From positions 9,176,001 through 9,240,000 of the forward strand of contig NC_051124.1 in NCBI RefSeq assembly GCF_014839805.1: a stretch of 64,000 nt of DNA, in the 5' to 3' direction. A program made the translations under genes and the position numbers. The stretch comes from Manduca sexta (taxonomy: Eukaryota > Arthropoda > Insecta > Lepidoptera > Sphingidae). The notes under the pieces are model-generated. The model worked only from the letters and a program-made list of their open reading frames with translations. It was not told the origin of the DNA and ran no database searches. Each line of letters starts with the position of its first letter. The stretch's first letter is position 1. Shown one piece after another: positions 57,601-62,453 of the stretch.

Positions 57601-59995
57601 ACGGTGAAGGAAAACATCGAGAGGAAACCTGCATACCTGAGAAATTCTCTATAGGAATTTTCGAGGGTGTGTGAAGTCTACCAATCCGCACTAGGCCCTC
57701 GTGGTGAACTAAGGCTAATCCCTCTCAGTACTAGAGGAGGCCCGTGCCCAACAGTGGGACGGTATATAATACAGAGCTGTTATTATGGTGATAGGCTCGC
57801 CTGCAGTCACATCATAGCGCGGAATACATTTCTCCAAAAGTAGGCACTTTAGTTGCACCTCCAACTCAACTCGACCTTCTCCTTTGGAGATAAAGACGAT
57901 ATATGTACGGAATTTTTTTAGAGAACTTTCATGATTTATTTGTTCACTGTTAAATCTAGATATACTGGGTCATTTTGACATTGCGTTACTAAATGAAACC
58001 ACATACTCGTCTTCAACTTTGCAGAAATTGTGCCAAAAATCATCCATCAATAACGAATATTTTCATGAAAAATCCTGGTTTTAGTTTTCTGTATTTTTCA
58101 TCATTTTGTAGTTTAATGCGAATATGATGTGTGGTTGTGTGTATTTCTGACTGAAAGTATGATGTTGCCGCTGCAATGAATTCTATTAGACTAGTAGAGG
58201 CTATAGGGGGCGTAAAATTAAAATCTATTTTTGTCAATATTTATTTTGTTCGAAACTTACACTTTTTTATTTAACATCGAAGGCTCAAGTAGCATATTGT
58301 AAAGTGTTATTTCTAAGCAGATAAGTATGTGGGAAACCACATACTTAATGAAATTAAGCAACGCGATATCAAAATGACCCTGTATATAATAAGAAACATG
58401 GGTGACTCATTTGAAAAGTGTAATAATACTTAATACTTTGTTGTTTGCAGAAATTTCGAAAACTTACCGCCTCAACCAGATTTCACAATGAAAAACGAAA
58501 GAGACAGAAGGTACATCGAAGATGGCGCTGTGCAGGGCGACGATCAGGGCGTTAGCTTACTGAGTGAGTTCAAGATTTATACTTGCATAACTGTTTTACC
58601 ATTTGCCATAGAATATTATACCGACCTGGCTGACTGGTTGTATATTCTTATGTTTACGCGAATGTTAGTCATTAAAATTAAACTACTTTTCGGATTCTAT
58701 TGTGTTTTTTTATATCAGTCCCCTCCGTGACCAAGGCTGCAGTCTTCGAAACGTCGGGAGAAAACTAAAATATAAAAACCGCGATAGAATCCGAAAAATA
58801 GTTTAATTTTAATGGATTATTCGTCGACTCCGAAGCAAGACGAATCATTGTTGCTAATTTGTCATATAATATAATGTAAATATGGTCTTATTTCCGACCC
58901 AAAAATATTAATATCATAGAAGGCAGGGCTGGTCGTTTTTTTCGAATAACATAAAAAATGATTCTTTTTTTTTTTACAGAGGATCTGATAATTTGGGAGC
59001 CATTGGAGTTCCGCAACAAGTCGTTCATGGCGCATCTGAACGAGATGCCGTGGGCGGAGCATTTGTTGACGGAACAGATCGAGAAATCACTGTACAAGGG
59101 CATGCACATGACCTTCTGCAAGAAACGAGACGATAGTTGGGGCGTGGTGAGTTCATTTTGTATATCAGCATGATATAAGGGAGGGACTGTTTTCTGATGG
59201 TAATTGATCACATTGCTTAAACACGTGGTGGTATCTATACATATTATAAAACAAAGTCCCCTTTTCTGTCTGTCTGTATGTTATCGATTTTCTCAAAATC
59301 TAATTAACGGATTTTTATGGTATGGAGATAGTTTAAGACCTTGGGAAGGCTTCTTCTACCAAATAGATTTTAATGAAATTTGGTATGGAGATAGTTTAAG
59401 ACCTTAGGAAGGCTATAGGCTACTTCATATCCCAGGAAAATGTATAGCGGGACTTTCATCCCGGAAAACTCCATCACGCGGGCGAAGCCGCTACCATAAG
59501 CTAGTTGTTATTCAAAATACGAAAGGTGCAGTAAAGCTAGGTATATACCAAGAAAAGTATGTGTTTGTTTCACAATGCTGAGTACAAATCAAGCGAACGA
59601 ATGCGAAAGACTGTGTGGACGATTTATTTAAATTGAGAGTACATGCGGTCTCTATCGTCTAATGACTCTCACACGTTTGCTCGCACTGATTCGCACCCGC
59701 TTGCTTTAAAACCGGCATACCAGTTGTTTTCCCCAATCTCACATAAACTGCAACAGAATTCCAATAAATCTATAAACGTTATTTCTAAAATTGATATCTC
59801 TTTCAGCCGATACAAATACAAAACTATCCAAACTTCACCGAAGTGATGGACAACGACACATCAGAGAAATCGTGCCACTACAAAAGCGTTAACTTACCCT
59901 CATCTGTAACGAAGTCGACTACAGGTCTCGGCTCAACGAAAACCATCAGTTCCCTCCTTCTGGCTGCATGCGCAATAATCATGATCGCACGGTAA
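21248..59995 (+). CDS. MOXD1: MOXD1/DBH-like copper monooxygenase, complete 12-exon coding region
   Basis: Exons read from the sequence: 21248-21682, 52216-52365, 53175-53333, 54131-54443, 54692-54793, 55186-55349, 55941-56057, 56584-56730, 57166-57320, 58451-58563, 58980-59146, 59807-59995. All introns are GT-AG; the joined length is 2211 nt, 736 residues plus TAA. Seen: signal peptide (about 1-17), RHRR at 63-66, DOMON domain (about 75-200), first copper domain with HHM (His303, His304) and His378, second copper domain with HAH (456, 458) and Met531 in EMC. The 74- and 73-residue ligand spacings are close to those of dopamine beta-hydroxylase. Known: the family hydroxylates phenethylamine-type substrates in the secretory pathway using ascorbate and O2. 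Inferred: the EMCLSFILYYPR segment resembles MOXD1 more than tyramine beta-hydroxylase, so a MOXD1 homologue is favoured; the substrate is unknown. A hydrophobic C-terminus (722-736) suggests a membrane or GPI anchor. N-glycosylation sequons lie at N172, N631, N683 and N690. Confidence 0.93.
22512..22812 (+). mobile_element. SINE A, degenerate full-length copy
   Basis: GCGATAGCCTAGTTGGGAAT head, GGTTCAAAACCC B box, GTAAACATCGTGATAAAACC and TAGTAGAGGAGGCCCGAGCC body. More diverged than other copies and with a changed tail. Confidence 0.8.
23264..23587 (+). mobile_element. SINE A, full-length copy
   Basis: Head CGGCGATAGCCTAATTGGGT, B box GGTTCAAATCC, body ending CAGGGCTGATATTATATTAT. The overlapping 110-codon ORF is chance. 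Confidence 0.9.
24190..24440 (-). mobile_element. Helitron-like dispersed repeat, second copy
   Basis: GGTGTTGCTCGTGGCACGCA start, GCTAGCGCCATCTATT, AAAAAGCCTATGTGTTAATC and TGCCAAATTTCATCCAAATC match 20042-20400. The terminal CTAG is lost. A related tail piece lies at 38615-38715. Confidence 0.6.
24575..24622 (-). repeat. Fragment of repeat family D
   Basis: CTCATTATGTCCAGTAGTTA followed by CACTGGCTAC, as at the end of the copy at 48.5 kb. Confidence 0.5.
24995..25225 (-). mobile_element. SINE family E, near full length
   Basis: On the - strand: head GCGTCAGTGGCGTAGTTTGT, B box GGGGTTCGACCCC, then TTCCATATGAGGCCGGAGTC, TGTGCCCGATATGGCGATAG and a tail near GGGGTAGACAG. tRNA-like head gives it pol III boxes. 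Confidence 0.85.
25489..25836 (+). mobile_element. SINE A, intact copy with 12-bp target duplication
   Basis: TAAAATATATGA at 25489-25500 and again at 25825-25836 flanks a 324-bp element (25501-25824) from CGGCGATAGCC to an (ATT)n tail. Defines the full-length family. Insertion looks recent because the duplication is perfect. Confidence 0.93.
26076..26312 (+). mobile_element. SINE family E, full-length copy
   Basis: Head TTGGTGGCGTAGTTGTAACA, B box GGGTTCGAATC, body CTCGGAGTCTGGAATTTGTG and GGCGATAGGCTCGTCCCCTA, tail TTCCGGGGATAAAAGG and (GT)n. Confidence 0.87.
26375..26605 (-). mobile_element. SINE A, 5'-truncated copy
   Basis: On the - strand it lacks the tRNA head and starts near GTACACCTTTGCTGTTCTTT, then runs through the body to CAGGGCTGATATTATTATTT at its 3' end (26375). 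Confidence 0.85.
27145..27335 (+). mobile_element. Repeat family F copy
   Basis: ACCAACAGGCCGGCATAATT, GCCGAGGGGTATTCATC and CTTACCATCAGGCGCGGT match other F copies. Long ORFs on both strands here are artefacts of this repeat. Confidence 0.7.
29130..29250 (+). mobile_element. SINE A 3' fragment
   Basis: Only the last third is present: GGGCCAGTGTAGTGGATTAA, CAGCAGTAGAGGAGACC and CAGGGATGATATTATTTTAT, followed by a repeat of the tail. Confidence 0.65.
30600..30765 (-). mobile_element. Repeat family D, 3' part
   Basis: GACGAGCTTGCCGTTCGCCT, GAAACACCATCCAACACC and GCTCGCCATCCTGAGACA are shared with copies at 37.6, 38.2, 43.3 and 48.6 kb. The preceding T tract (30588-30601) is its A-rich tail read in reverse. 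Confidence 0.75.
31028..31777 (+). mobile_element. Helitron with three 122-bp tandem units
   Basis: Starts TCTATACTTATTATATAAAG after an A and ends GCGGGCGGAGCCGCGGGCAA then AAGCTAG before a T, the A/T insertion and hairpin-plus-CTAG end known for Helitrons. Units at 31077-31199, 31200-31320 and 31321-31441 each contain GCTAATCTCAGGAACTACCG. No Rep/helicase ORF, so non-autonomous. Confidence 0.88.
31077..31441 (+). repeat. Tandem array of 122-bp units inside Helitron, 3 copies
   Basis: Units differ by a handful of substitutions; each carries TGCTATAGGCTATA.ATCATC and CAATAGGAGCGG.GCAGT.ATG. Confidence 0.92.
31850..32100 (+). mobile_element. SINE A, head lost and internally deleted
   Basis: Begins at the AAAGGACTGCTGAGAGAAAT region, keeps CGGTGAAGGAAAACATCGTG and AGTAGTAGAGGAGGCCCGTG, lacks the CTAGGCCAGCGTGG segment. 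Confidence 0.8.
32738..32798 (+). repeat. GT/GC-rich microsatellite
   Basis: (GT)n passing into (GTGC)n and back to (GT)n. The histidine/threonine-rich - strand ORF over it is an artefact. Confidence 0.95.
33145..33370 (-). mobile_element. Repeat family F copy
   Basis: CCAACTGGACCTGATGGTAA, CCCTTGCCAGTCGACACAAT, TTGCCGGCCTGTTGGATTCG and TATAGTGGGTTTTAATAC; reverse orientation to 14.5 kb. Confidence 0.7.
34066..35183 (-). mobile_element. Helitron with six 122-bp tandem units
   Basis: Reverse orientation: CTAG at 34066-34069, hairpin GCCCGCGGCTCCGCCCGC just inside, and GTATAGA at the far end (35177-35183). Flanked by A and T as expected. Six tandem units occupy 34392-35127. The shared unit and ends show it is the same family as the element at 31.0 kb, with a longer array. 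Confidence 0.88.
34392..35127 (-). repeat. Tandem array of 122-123 bp units, 6 copies
   Basis: Unit ends (GAGATTAGC) fall at 34513, 34636, 34759, 34882, 35004 and 35127. Copies nearest 35127 are most alike; those near 34400-34760 have more changes. Confidence 0.93.
37410..37550 (+). mobile_element. Repeat family F copy, joined to a D copy
   Basis: CGCCGTAGTGGCCCACGTAA, CAAACAGGCCGGCATAATTT and GTGAGGGGTAATCATTTCGT, then a D-family copy starts directly. Confidence 0.7.
37550..37774 (+). mobile_element. Repeat family D copy
   Basis: CTACTGGACATAATAAGACT, CATGTCTCAAGATGGCGAGC, GGTGTTGGATGGTGTTTCTC and GCTTACCATCAGGCGAACGG, then an A-rich 3' end. The stretch 37640-37774 is nearly identical to 38167-38301. 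Confidence 0.8.
38167..38301 (+). repeat. Second copy of a 135-bp stretch of repeat D and its flank
   Basis: Matches 37640-37774 over 135 bp with about seven differences, including the flank AATAATAATATTTGG that other D copies lack. The 167-codon ORF across it is not a gene. Confidence 0.8.
38713..39073 (-). mobile_element. SINE A, full-length with 12-bp target duplication
   Basis: TTCTGTTTATTA at 38713-38724 and 39062-39073 flanks the element. On the - strand: GCAGCGATAGCCTAGTTGGG head, GGTTCAAATCCCAAGGGCAC, body, and tail CAGGGCTGATATTATTATTA. Confidence 0.92.
39180..39285 (-). mobile_element. SINE E fragment, decayed
   Basis: TCCGAAGCGGTAAGCAGAGG, CGCCACTTTTGCG and AGGCAAGCCTGTCGCCA resemble the E body in reverse. 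Confidence 0.5.
39665..39770 (+). mobile_element. SINE A 3' fragment
   Basis: Starts abruptly at CGCCAGCGTGGTGGACTATG and runs to GGGCTGATATTATATTATAT. A clean 5' truncation. Confidence 0.82.
40835..40985 (+). mobile_element. tRNA-headed SINE of another family
   Basis: CTGCTTGGTCTAGTGGCGAT resembles an A box and CTCGGATCAATTCCCAG a B box; an A-rich tail follows at about 40970-40990. Sequence differs from families A and E. Confidence 0.5.
43110..43430 (+). mobile_element. Repeat family D, longest copy
   Basis: Runs from CTGGTGGTAGGTCTCTCATA through GGGTAGGTATCACCGCAATG, TTCTGCCGCGAAGCAGCAGT, GGACATAATAAGACTTAACA and CATCAGGCGAACGGCAAGCT to an A-rich end. It resembles the 3' region of lepidopteran non-LTR elements; no reverse transcriptase ORF here. 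A piece of its start also lies at 51190-51262. Confidence 0.7.
43944..44012 (+). repeat. GCCAAA hexanucleotide microsatellite
   Basis: About ten units of GCCAAA with a few variants (GACAAC, GCTAAA). Flanks carry inverted ATGGAGCCATG and GCCATGCCATGG motifs. Confidence 0.93.
44949..45145 (-). pseudogene. Unrecognised protein-like ORF fragment
   Basis: About 64 codons ending at TAG near 44949, reading RGLHEPFIIAVLALQMDYKQ then LLQRILRYSDIETG. Composition looks more protein-like than random AT-rich ORFs, but I recognise no family and no clear acceptor. May be a relic of a mobile element or gene. Confidence 0.2.
45682..45923 (-). pseudogene. Unrecognised ORF fragment with hydrophobic segment
   Basis: Open from about 45923 to the stop at 45682 with no ATG: INGDGEWLLPDVECDFGGAV, a hydrophobic stretch (VCLYTIMIFVDLL), then SLYEEISLYICALSGYEE. 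It might be an exon or relic of a membrane protein. Splice sites were not evident. Confidence 0.22.
47220..47885 (+). mobile_element. Non-autonomous Helitron-like element (666 bp)
   Basis: TCTATATATATAAAAATCAA start after an A; ACTCGAGAACGACTGAACCG and GGCTAATTTTGG near the start; GAAGTTCACCGGGCCATCTAG end before a T (written here in two pieces: GAAGTTCACC and GGGCCATCTAG). The A/T insertion and CTAG end fit Helitrons; it belongs to a different family from the array-bearing ones. Confidence 0.65.
48455..48775 (+). mobile_element. Penelope-like terminal segment interrupted by repeat D
   Basis: CGAAACGTCGGGAGAAAA and ACCACGAT (to 48510) continue after 48716 as AAATCC.AAAAAATGTTGT, then TCAATGTCTAACATTTGCGT and AAACATAA. 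The 48511-48716 insert is a D-family copy in reverse orientation. Confidence 0.7.
48511..48716 (-). mobile_element. Repeat family D inserted in a Penelope-like segment
   Basis: GTCGAGACGAACTTGCCATT, CATAAACAGTAGAAACACCA, CTGAGACATGAGATGTTAAG and CATTATGTCCAGTAGTTACA; its A-rich end faces left. Confidence 0.78.
49400..49560 (-). mobile_element. SINE E body, no head
   Basis: CGAAGGGGTAGGCAGAAGCG, GTGTGTATTCCGTCCCATTG, CAGCCTATCGCCATATCGGG and CAGTCACTTTGTCC, reverse orientation. Confidence 0.75.
50135..50335 (+). mobile_element. Degenerate Helitron relative
   Basis: CTATAAAGCTGAAGAGTTTG at the start and GAGCGAAGCCGCAAGCATAG at the end match the array-bearing Helitrons without the array. Confidence 0.6.
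51900..52045 (-). mobile_element. SINE A 3' fragment just before exon 2
   Basis: AATAATATCAGACCTGTATT, CACTGCTGAGCACGGGCCTC and ACCACGCTGGCCTAGTGCGG; about 170 bp from the exon 2 acceptor. Confidence 0.85.
52216..52365 (+). CDS. MOXD1: MOXD1-like exon 2: rest of DOMON
   Basis: Residues 146-195, phase 0 at both ends. The acceptor is CTCAG at 52211-52215 and the donor GTGAGT at 52366. It begins DCHGP and includes YQDLPVADD, in the place where DOMON-bearing monooxygenases carry a D-x-H/G-x-x-x-QD segment. It follows the 30.5 kb first intron. It is too short to show as a long ORF; it was found by frame continuity and family resemblance. Confidence 0.9.
52366..53174 (+). other. Intron 2
   Basis: 809 bp, AT-rich, GTGAGT to ACAG. 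Contains a short imperfect duplication: TACCAACTTCT.AATTAA and TTGGAG recur near 52987-53015 and 53051-53080. No mobile element recognised. Confidence 0.75.
53175..53333 (+). CDS. MOXD1: MOXD1-like exon 3: end of DOMON and linker
   Basis: Residues 196-248, phase 0 at both ends, acceptor TTTACAG, donor GTAAGT. It reads EDTTQILWALGPDG and ends HWDVRFNN, the family segment that leads into the first copper domain. Confidence 0.92.
53334..54130 (+). other. Intron 3
   Basis: 797 bp. Holds the non-LTR retrotransposon tail at 53440-53582; the rest is AT-rich and unremarkable. Confidence 0.75.
53440..53582 (+). mobile_element. RTE-like non-LTR retrotransposon 3' end with (GAT)n tail
   Basis: Frame 53440-53559 reads RWTDDLAKVAGSRWMQAASN, then RSTWRSLGEAYVQQW and a stop, the typical last 40 residues of a common arthropod non-LTR polyprotein; a (GAT)n microsatellite (53562-53582) follows as the tail. 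Everything upstream is missing. Confidence 0.82.
54131..54443 (+). CDS. MOXD1: MOXD1-like exon 4: first copper domain with HHM
   Basis: Residues 249-352 plus the first base of codon 353. It starts LTIPHDMATLFWCKVFK, contains KHHIVGYQP and then VHHMVLYEC. The HH of HHM (303-304) aligns with the CuH (CuA) ligands known for DBH and PHM. The acceptor follows a TTCCAG at 54125-54130; the donor GTAATT at 54444 is weaker than the others. Confidence 0.95.
54692..54793 (+). CDS. MOXD1: MOXD1-like exon 5: third CuH ligand
   Basis: Completes G353 and runs to the first base of codon 387. Contains LPENVGIPLG and YYMLEIHYDN; His378 corresponds to the third histidine of the first copper site in the family. 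Confidence 0.93.
54800..55185 (+). other. Intron 5
   Basis: Intron 5 runs 54794-55185 and is mostly a copy of repeat family F. Confidence 0.7.
54935..55130 (-). mobile_element. Repeat family F with internal tandem duplication
   Basis: ATTATGCCAGCCTGTTGAAA and CATTATGGCGGGTTTTATCA are F landmarks. GGATATACACAGGGTGATC and CACACTTACGTG occur twice in tandem (55018-55058 and 55059-55098). Confidence 0.75.
55186..55349 (+). CDS. MOXD1: MOXD1-like exon 6, strikingly GC-rich
   Basis: Residues 387-441, entering in phase 1. Encodes SSGIRVHYTP, then ALHVIPPKQ and VGICSPECT, typical of the stretch between the copper domains. It is far richer in G and C (runs of GCG, CGC, GGC) than its AT-rich surroundings. 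A 39-bp copy of its beginning lies 21 bp past its donor. Confidence 0.92.
55371..55409 (+). repeat. 39-bp copy of the exon 6 start inside intron 6
   Basis: CAG plus 36 nt match the exon 6 acceptor and first 36 coding bases (55183-55221) with one mismatch (55389, A for G). It begins 21 bp after the donor. It stops abruptly at CACTACACGC. Confidence 0.95.
55415..55575 (-). mobile_element. SINE E, head present, tail truncated
   Basis: On the - strand: TCAGTGGCGTAGTTGTATTG head, GAGGGTTCGATCTCCGGGTC B box, GGGAAAAGTGACTTTATATT, TTTGTGCCCGAAATGCCTAT. It adjoins the exon 6 copy. Confidence 0.82.
55606..55790 (+). mobile_element. Degenerate Helitron relative
   Basis: AAATTTAGTATGGAGATAGT, TTAAGACACTGAGAAG and CTTTTTCACGCC match the middle and end of the Helitrons at 31.0 and 59.2 kb. 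Terminal CTAG not found. Confidence 0.55.
55941..56057 (+). CDS. MOXD1: MOXD1-like exon 7: HxH of second copper site
   Basis: Residues 442-480, phase 0 at both ends. Contains VLLHAHGTARK; His456 and His458 correspond to the two histidines of the catalytic CuM site. Acceptor TTTACAG, donor GTGAGT. Confidence 0.93.
56328..56506 (+). mobile_element. Short Helitron (179 bp) in intron 7
   Basis: TCTATACTAATATTATAAAG after an A; CGTGCCGCGGGCAAATGCTAG before a T (end shown as GCCGCGGGCAAATGCTAG). Intact ends, no coding. Confidence 0.8.
56584..56730 (+). CDS. MOXD1: MOXD1-like exon 8
   Basis: Residues 481-529, phase 0. Encodes RIVPGGRKFLRGDTLITECT, a conserved stretch of the second copper domain. 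Acceptor TTTTCCAG, donor GTTCGT, a less typical donor. Two overlapping antisense ORFs here are shadows of this exon and of the neighbouring repeat. Confidence 0.92.
56795..56935 (+). mobile_element. tRNA-like SINE head (E-related) in intron 8
   Basis: GACTGCCTCGGTGGAGTAGG then GGGTTCGAATCCCGGGTCGG, followed by CTGGGTTTCTC and an early end. Clear A and B boxes but no true tRNA fold was found. Confidence 0.7.
57166..57320 (+). CDS. MOXD1: MOXD1-like exon 9: Met ligand
   Basis: Residues 530-580 plus two bases of codon 581. It opens with EMCLSFILYYPR; Met531 corresponds to the methionine ligand of CuM. It continues through MTPVKEFFETFGVKEF. Donor GTAAGT at 57321. Confidence 0.93.
57400..57900 (+). 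mobile_element. SINE E interrupted by a SINE A
   Basis: E sequence (GGGTCGGGCAAAGTGATACT, GGCCGGAGT) runs to about 57468 and resumes at about 57787 (GGTGATAGGCTCGCC, CACATCATAGCGCGGAATAC, CTTTGGAGATAAAGACG). About 20 bp of E are missing at the junction. Confidence 0.8.
57469..57786 (+). mobile_element. SINE A nested in SINE E
   Basis: Full-length A copy: head altered to CGAGTAGTCTAGTTCGTTGT, B box GGTTCAAATCCC, CATCGAGAGGAAACCTGCAT, tail ACAGAGCTGTTATTATGG. The 137-codon ORF from exon 9 into it is a read-through. Confidence 0.85.
57957..58388. mobile_element. MITE with about 50-bp terminal inverted repeats, intron 9
   Basis: TATACTGGGTCATTTTGACA at the left and TATACAGGGTCATTTTGATA on the reverse of the right end continue inward as TTGCGTTACTAAATGAAACC / TCGCGTTGCTTAATTTCATT. 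About 430 bp, no transposase. The superfamily is not assigned. Confidence 0.75.
58322..58347. repeat. Perfect 11-bp hairpin with GAAA loop inside the MITE
   Basis: TAAGTATGTGG, GAAA, CCACATACTTA. It lies in the right terminal repeat. Confidence 0.95.
58451..58563 (+). CDS. MOXD1: MOXD1-like exon 10
   Basis: Completes G581 and runs to the first base of K619: a polar stretch around RDRRYIEDGAVQGDDQG. Acceptor TTTGCAG, donor GTGAGT. The phase (2 in, 1 out) matches its neighbours exactly. Confidence 0.88.
58641..58816 (-). mobile_element. Penelope-like foldback terminal segment, intron 10
   Basis: Left end ATTCTTATGTTTACGCGAAT, then TTAAACTACTTTTCGGATTC; right part CTTCGAAACGTCGGGAGAAA and CGCGATAGAATCCGAAAAAT. 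Same family as 10.2 and 12.5 kb, opposite orientation, no coding. Confidence 0.75.
58980..59146 (+). CDS. MOXD1: MOXD1-like exon 11
   Basis: Completes K619 and encodes residues 620-674, including an NKS sequon at 631 and HMTFCKKRDDSWGV at the end. The acceptor follows a long T tract (58964-58975). Donor GTGAGT at 59147. Confidence 0.9.
59234..59504 (+). mobile_element. Helitron (271 bp) with internal duplication, intron 11
   Basis: TCTATACATATTATAAAACA after an A; GCGGGCGAAGCCGCTACCAT and AAGCTAG before a T. Inside, TATGGAGATAGTTTAAGACC occurs twice (59322 and 59384) with AGGCT after each. Confidence 0.83.
59807..59995 (+). CDS. MOXD1: MOXD1-like exon 12: C-terminus and stop
   Basis: Residues 675-736 and TAA. 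Carries sequons NFT and NDT, a Ser/Thr-rich stretch and a final hydrophobic segment (LLLAACAIIMIA) with one Arg after it. That arrangement suits a GPI-attachment signal or a short tail anchor; the family includes membrane-bound members. Acceptor CTTTCAG at 59800-59806. Confidence 0.9.
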   Translation, partial: PIQIQNYPNFTEVMDNDTSEKSCHYKSVNLPSSVTKSTTGLGSTKTISSLLLAACAIIMIAR

Positions 59996-61080
59996 TGATA
60001 AAATTTAAAAAAAAAGTTAAACCGGAACCAATGATTTTCTGTTGTTTTTATATTTTTCGTTTTATATACTTTGTTTTTTTTTTTTTGGAAAAACGGTCTG
60101 GATGTCTGAATGATATAGTATTATTTTGCCAAATTGTCATCACTTCGCAACTGTTTGTTGCGTTGCAAATGCTACTATGGTGTTATGCCAAAGTCGTTTA
60201 ACGATTTCGTATGCGTTTTTAAATGAATTTTGTGCAAATACCGCGTCACAATAGCGATTCTTATGAATTTTCGGACAAAGCTGTTCTCTATGTAAGTTTA
60301 AATCTTCAATTATTATAAGTTTATGTAAATATTACATTATTTCTGTATAATTAAGTTATACCTGTTATTTTTATTTATGAACAATTTAATACATGTGTTG
60401 TGACGTCATCGTGCATATTGGTAACACTGCCATCTAGTGACGCTTGCAGTAACTAGTAACAAAACTTCATTTAGAAACGCAGTACTAGTAGTTAGCCGTG
60501 TAGATTTTTTCCCAATAAGCGAGTGAATGGTTTTGTGATTTATGTACTTATGAGTATTTGCTCATGGTTGCGATTACGGCAAGAAACTACCAAACTGTTG
60601 GTATATACCTGGTTTTTTACAATTGGATAGAATTCCGTCAGGACTGATTTTTATATTCCATTTTTCATTCTAATTTCCATGTTACATAACGGTGTGATGT
60701 TTAAATGTAACCTCGTTGTAATAGGAATGCAATACAATATGAATAAGTATTTGTTAGTTGTTGGGCGGTGTTTGTGTGTAAATAATTTAGGATAATCCCA
60801 ATAGAGGGCGTTGTACGGTATTTATTGGTTTTAAACGTCAATTTAGCGACATCTAGTGACAAACTCTTTAACTACTTCTTTCAACAAAAATCGTCCAACA
60901 ACTAAACCAGAGTTTCAATGCAAGACGTTTCCTCTCTATATTATTTTATATTTTCGTGGACTTTATGTATTGTCGGTTTGTAGTTGTCAACTATTTTGGT
61001 ATATTGCGGATATAGTTTTTTTTTCACCCATTTGTCAGCTTTAAAAAAACATTTTCATTCTGATACAATAAATAAAAATG
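59996..61080 (+). other. Probable 3' UTR of the MOXD1-like gene
   Basis: After the stop at 59993-59995 there is about 1.07 kb of AT-rich sequence. The first AATAAA signals are overlapping copies at 61067-61076, a plausible poly(A) signal. Two short stretches at about 60410-60450 and 60785-60865 carry the CATCTAGTGAC motif also seen in dispersed repeats here. The 81-residue-or-shorter ORFs in it show no family resemblance. Confidence 0.55.
61067..61076 (+). terminator. Poly(A) signals for MOXD1-like gene
   Basis: Two overlapping AATAAA hexamers, the first found downstream of the stop codon. Alternative sites occur near 61217 and 61852. Confidence 0.5.
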
Positions 61081-61434
61081 TTTATAAATCGAATTGAAAT
61101 ATACATAATTTTGAGGAAAATGAACCCAATCCGCATTGTTTTAGGGACAACTAACCAATACATTTCTTCAAGTATATTATGAAAGAATGCATGCTCATTT
61201 AATCTGAAATCGAACAAAAATAAATTATTTAAGTTCTAATGCCCTTAGTCCGAAAACTTATACAATACGGTGCCTTGTGCCTGCCTTCTAATTTGATACG
61301 TACTTTACATGCGTTTTTATAGTAGAACGTTCACTTAGGGCTGTGCATAGTTAGCAATAATTTAGCAGATGTATCTATAACTAAAATAATGTAAAAATGA
61401 AAACTTCTTTTGCTCTTAAAATAATGTATCACCT

Positions 61435-61695
61435 TTTTTATGCGGGAACGGCAGTGACCCAACTGCACCTGATGATAAGTGGGGTCCAATAGTATGTCGA
61501 CTGACAAGAGATGATTACCCCTCGACAGTCGACACAATCATGCCGGCCTGTTCGAACCGTATATACAGGTTGATCCCCGAACGTGACACTTACGTGGGTT
61601 ACTATGGCGGGTTTCAACTCCTAGTGTACGGTGGTCGCTATCCTGGCGGATGTAAAATATATCCTACCACCATCACTGTTGTCGCAAAGATGACA
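61435..61695 (-). mobile_element. Repeat family F, longest copy, between the two genes
   Basis: GCAGTGACCCAACTGCACCT, CCCCTCGACAGTCGACACAA, CATGCCGGCCTGTTCGAACC, TGGGTTACTATGGCGGGTTT and GTGGTCGCTATCCTGGCGGA. Non-coding; antisense ORFs are artefacts. Confidence 0.75.
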
Positions 61696-61699
61696 ATTA

Positions 61700-62443
61700 A
61701 AACATATATTTTTATACTGCAATGATTGTTCAAGATTTATTTTCGAATTTGTATATAGCATCATTTTTATAATTGACAGTGTAGACGAAAATAATTTCTA
61801 ATATCAAGATACCGTGGGTAGTTCTTGTCAATTTTGTACAGATATGTATGTCAATAAAATAAAATTGATATTTAATCGTAACAGGTAGTGATTATAAGAA
61901 CCAAGAAGCAATAAAATAAATAGTAATTAAATATTTTTCCTTGTGAGTAAACAATTATTGATTATTCACCATATAATTATTTTAATAGATTAAAACACGA
62001 ATAATTATCGGTTATAGAAACATGTGCTAAACTTATTCCATGAAAATTGTCGAGTCATTGTGTAGAGTGATCAATGGAATTTTGCTATTATTTTTAATTT
62101 ATAATCTATTTCCTGAGGGTTTAGCTGTAAGAATACGCTTAGTAATTAAGTTTTATTTATTTAAAAAGTCAATATAATGTGTTTTATTAATTTCACAATG
62201 TGTTTTACTTAACCTAATAATTTTATAATAATAAGTCTCAAAACGCGTTATTTCATCACAGCCTATGTTTAGACCAAATGCGACACAAATAAAAACAATA
62301 TAAGCTATCCAGTTAGTTTGTGATTCTTAAAATTTGCACCAAGATTCCAATACACTGTTGTATTTTTCTCTATTTCGCATATTTAAATAATATATATAGT
62401 TAAATCTGCGAAATGAGATATTGAAATCTAGATATTTTTATAA
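61700..62443. other. Intergenic gap between convergent genes
   Basis: Very AT-rich, with several AATAAA/TTTATT hexamers on both strands (61852, 62153, 62183) that could serve as alternative poly(A) signals for either gene. Nothing else recognised. Confidence 0.5.
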
Positions 62444-62449
62444 TTTATT
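62444..62449 (-). terminator. Poly(A) signal of the - strand gene
   Basis: TTTATT on the + strand, AATAAA on the - strand, only 4 bp past the TGA. This would give a very short 3' UTR. Other TTTATT copies lie near 62153 and 62183. Confidence 0.4.
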
Positions 62450-62453
62450 GACT

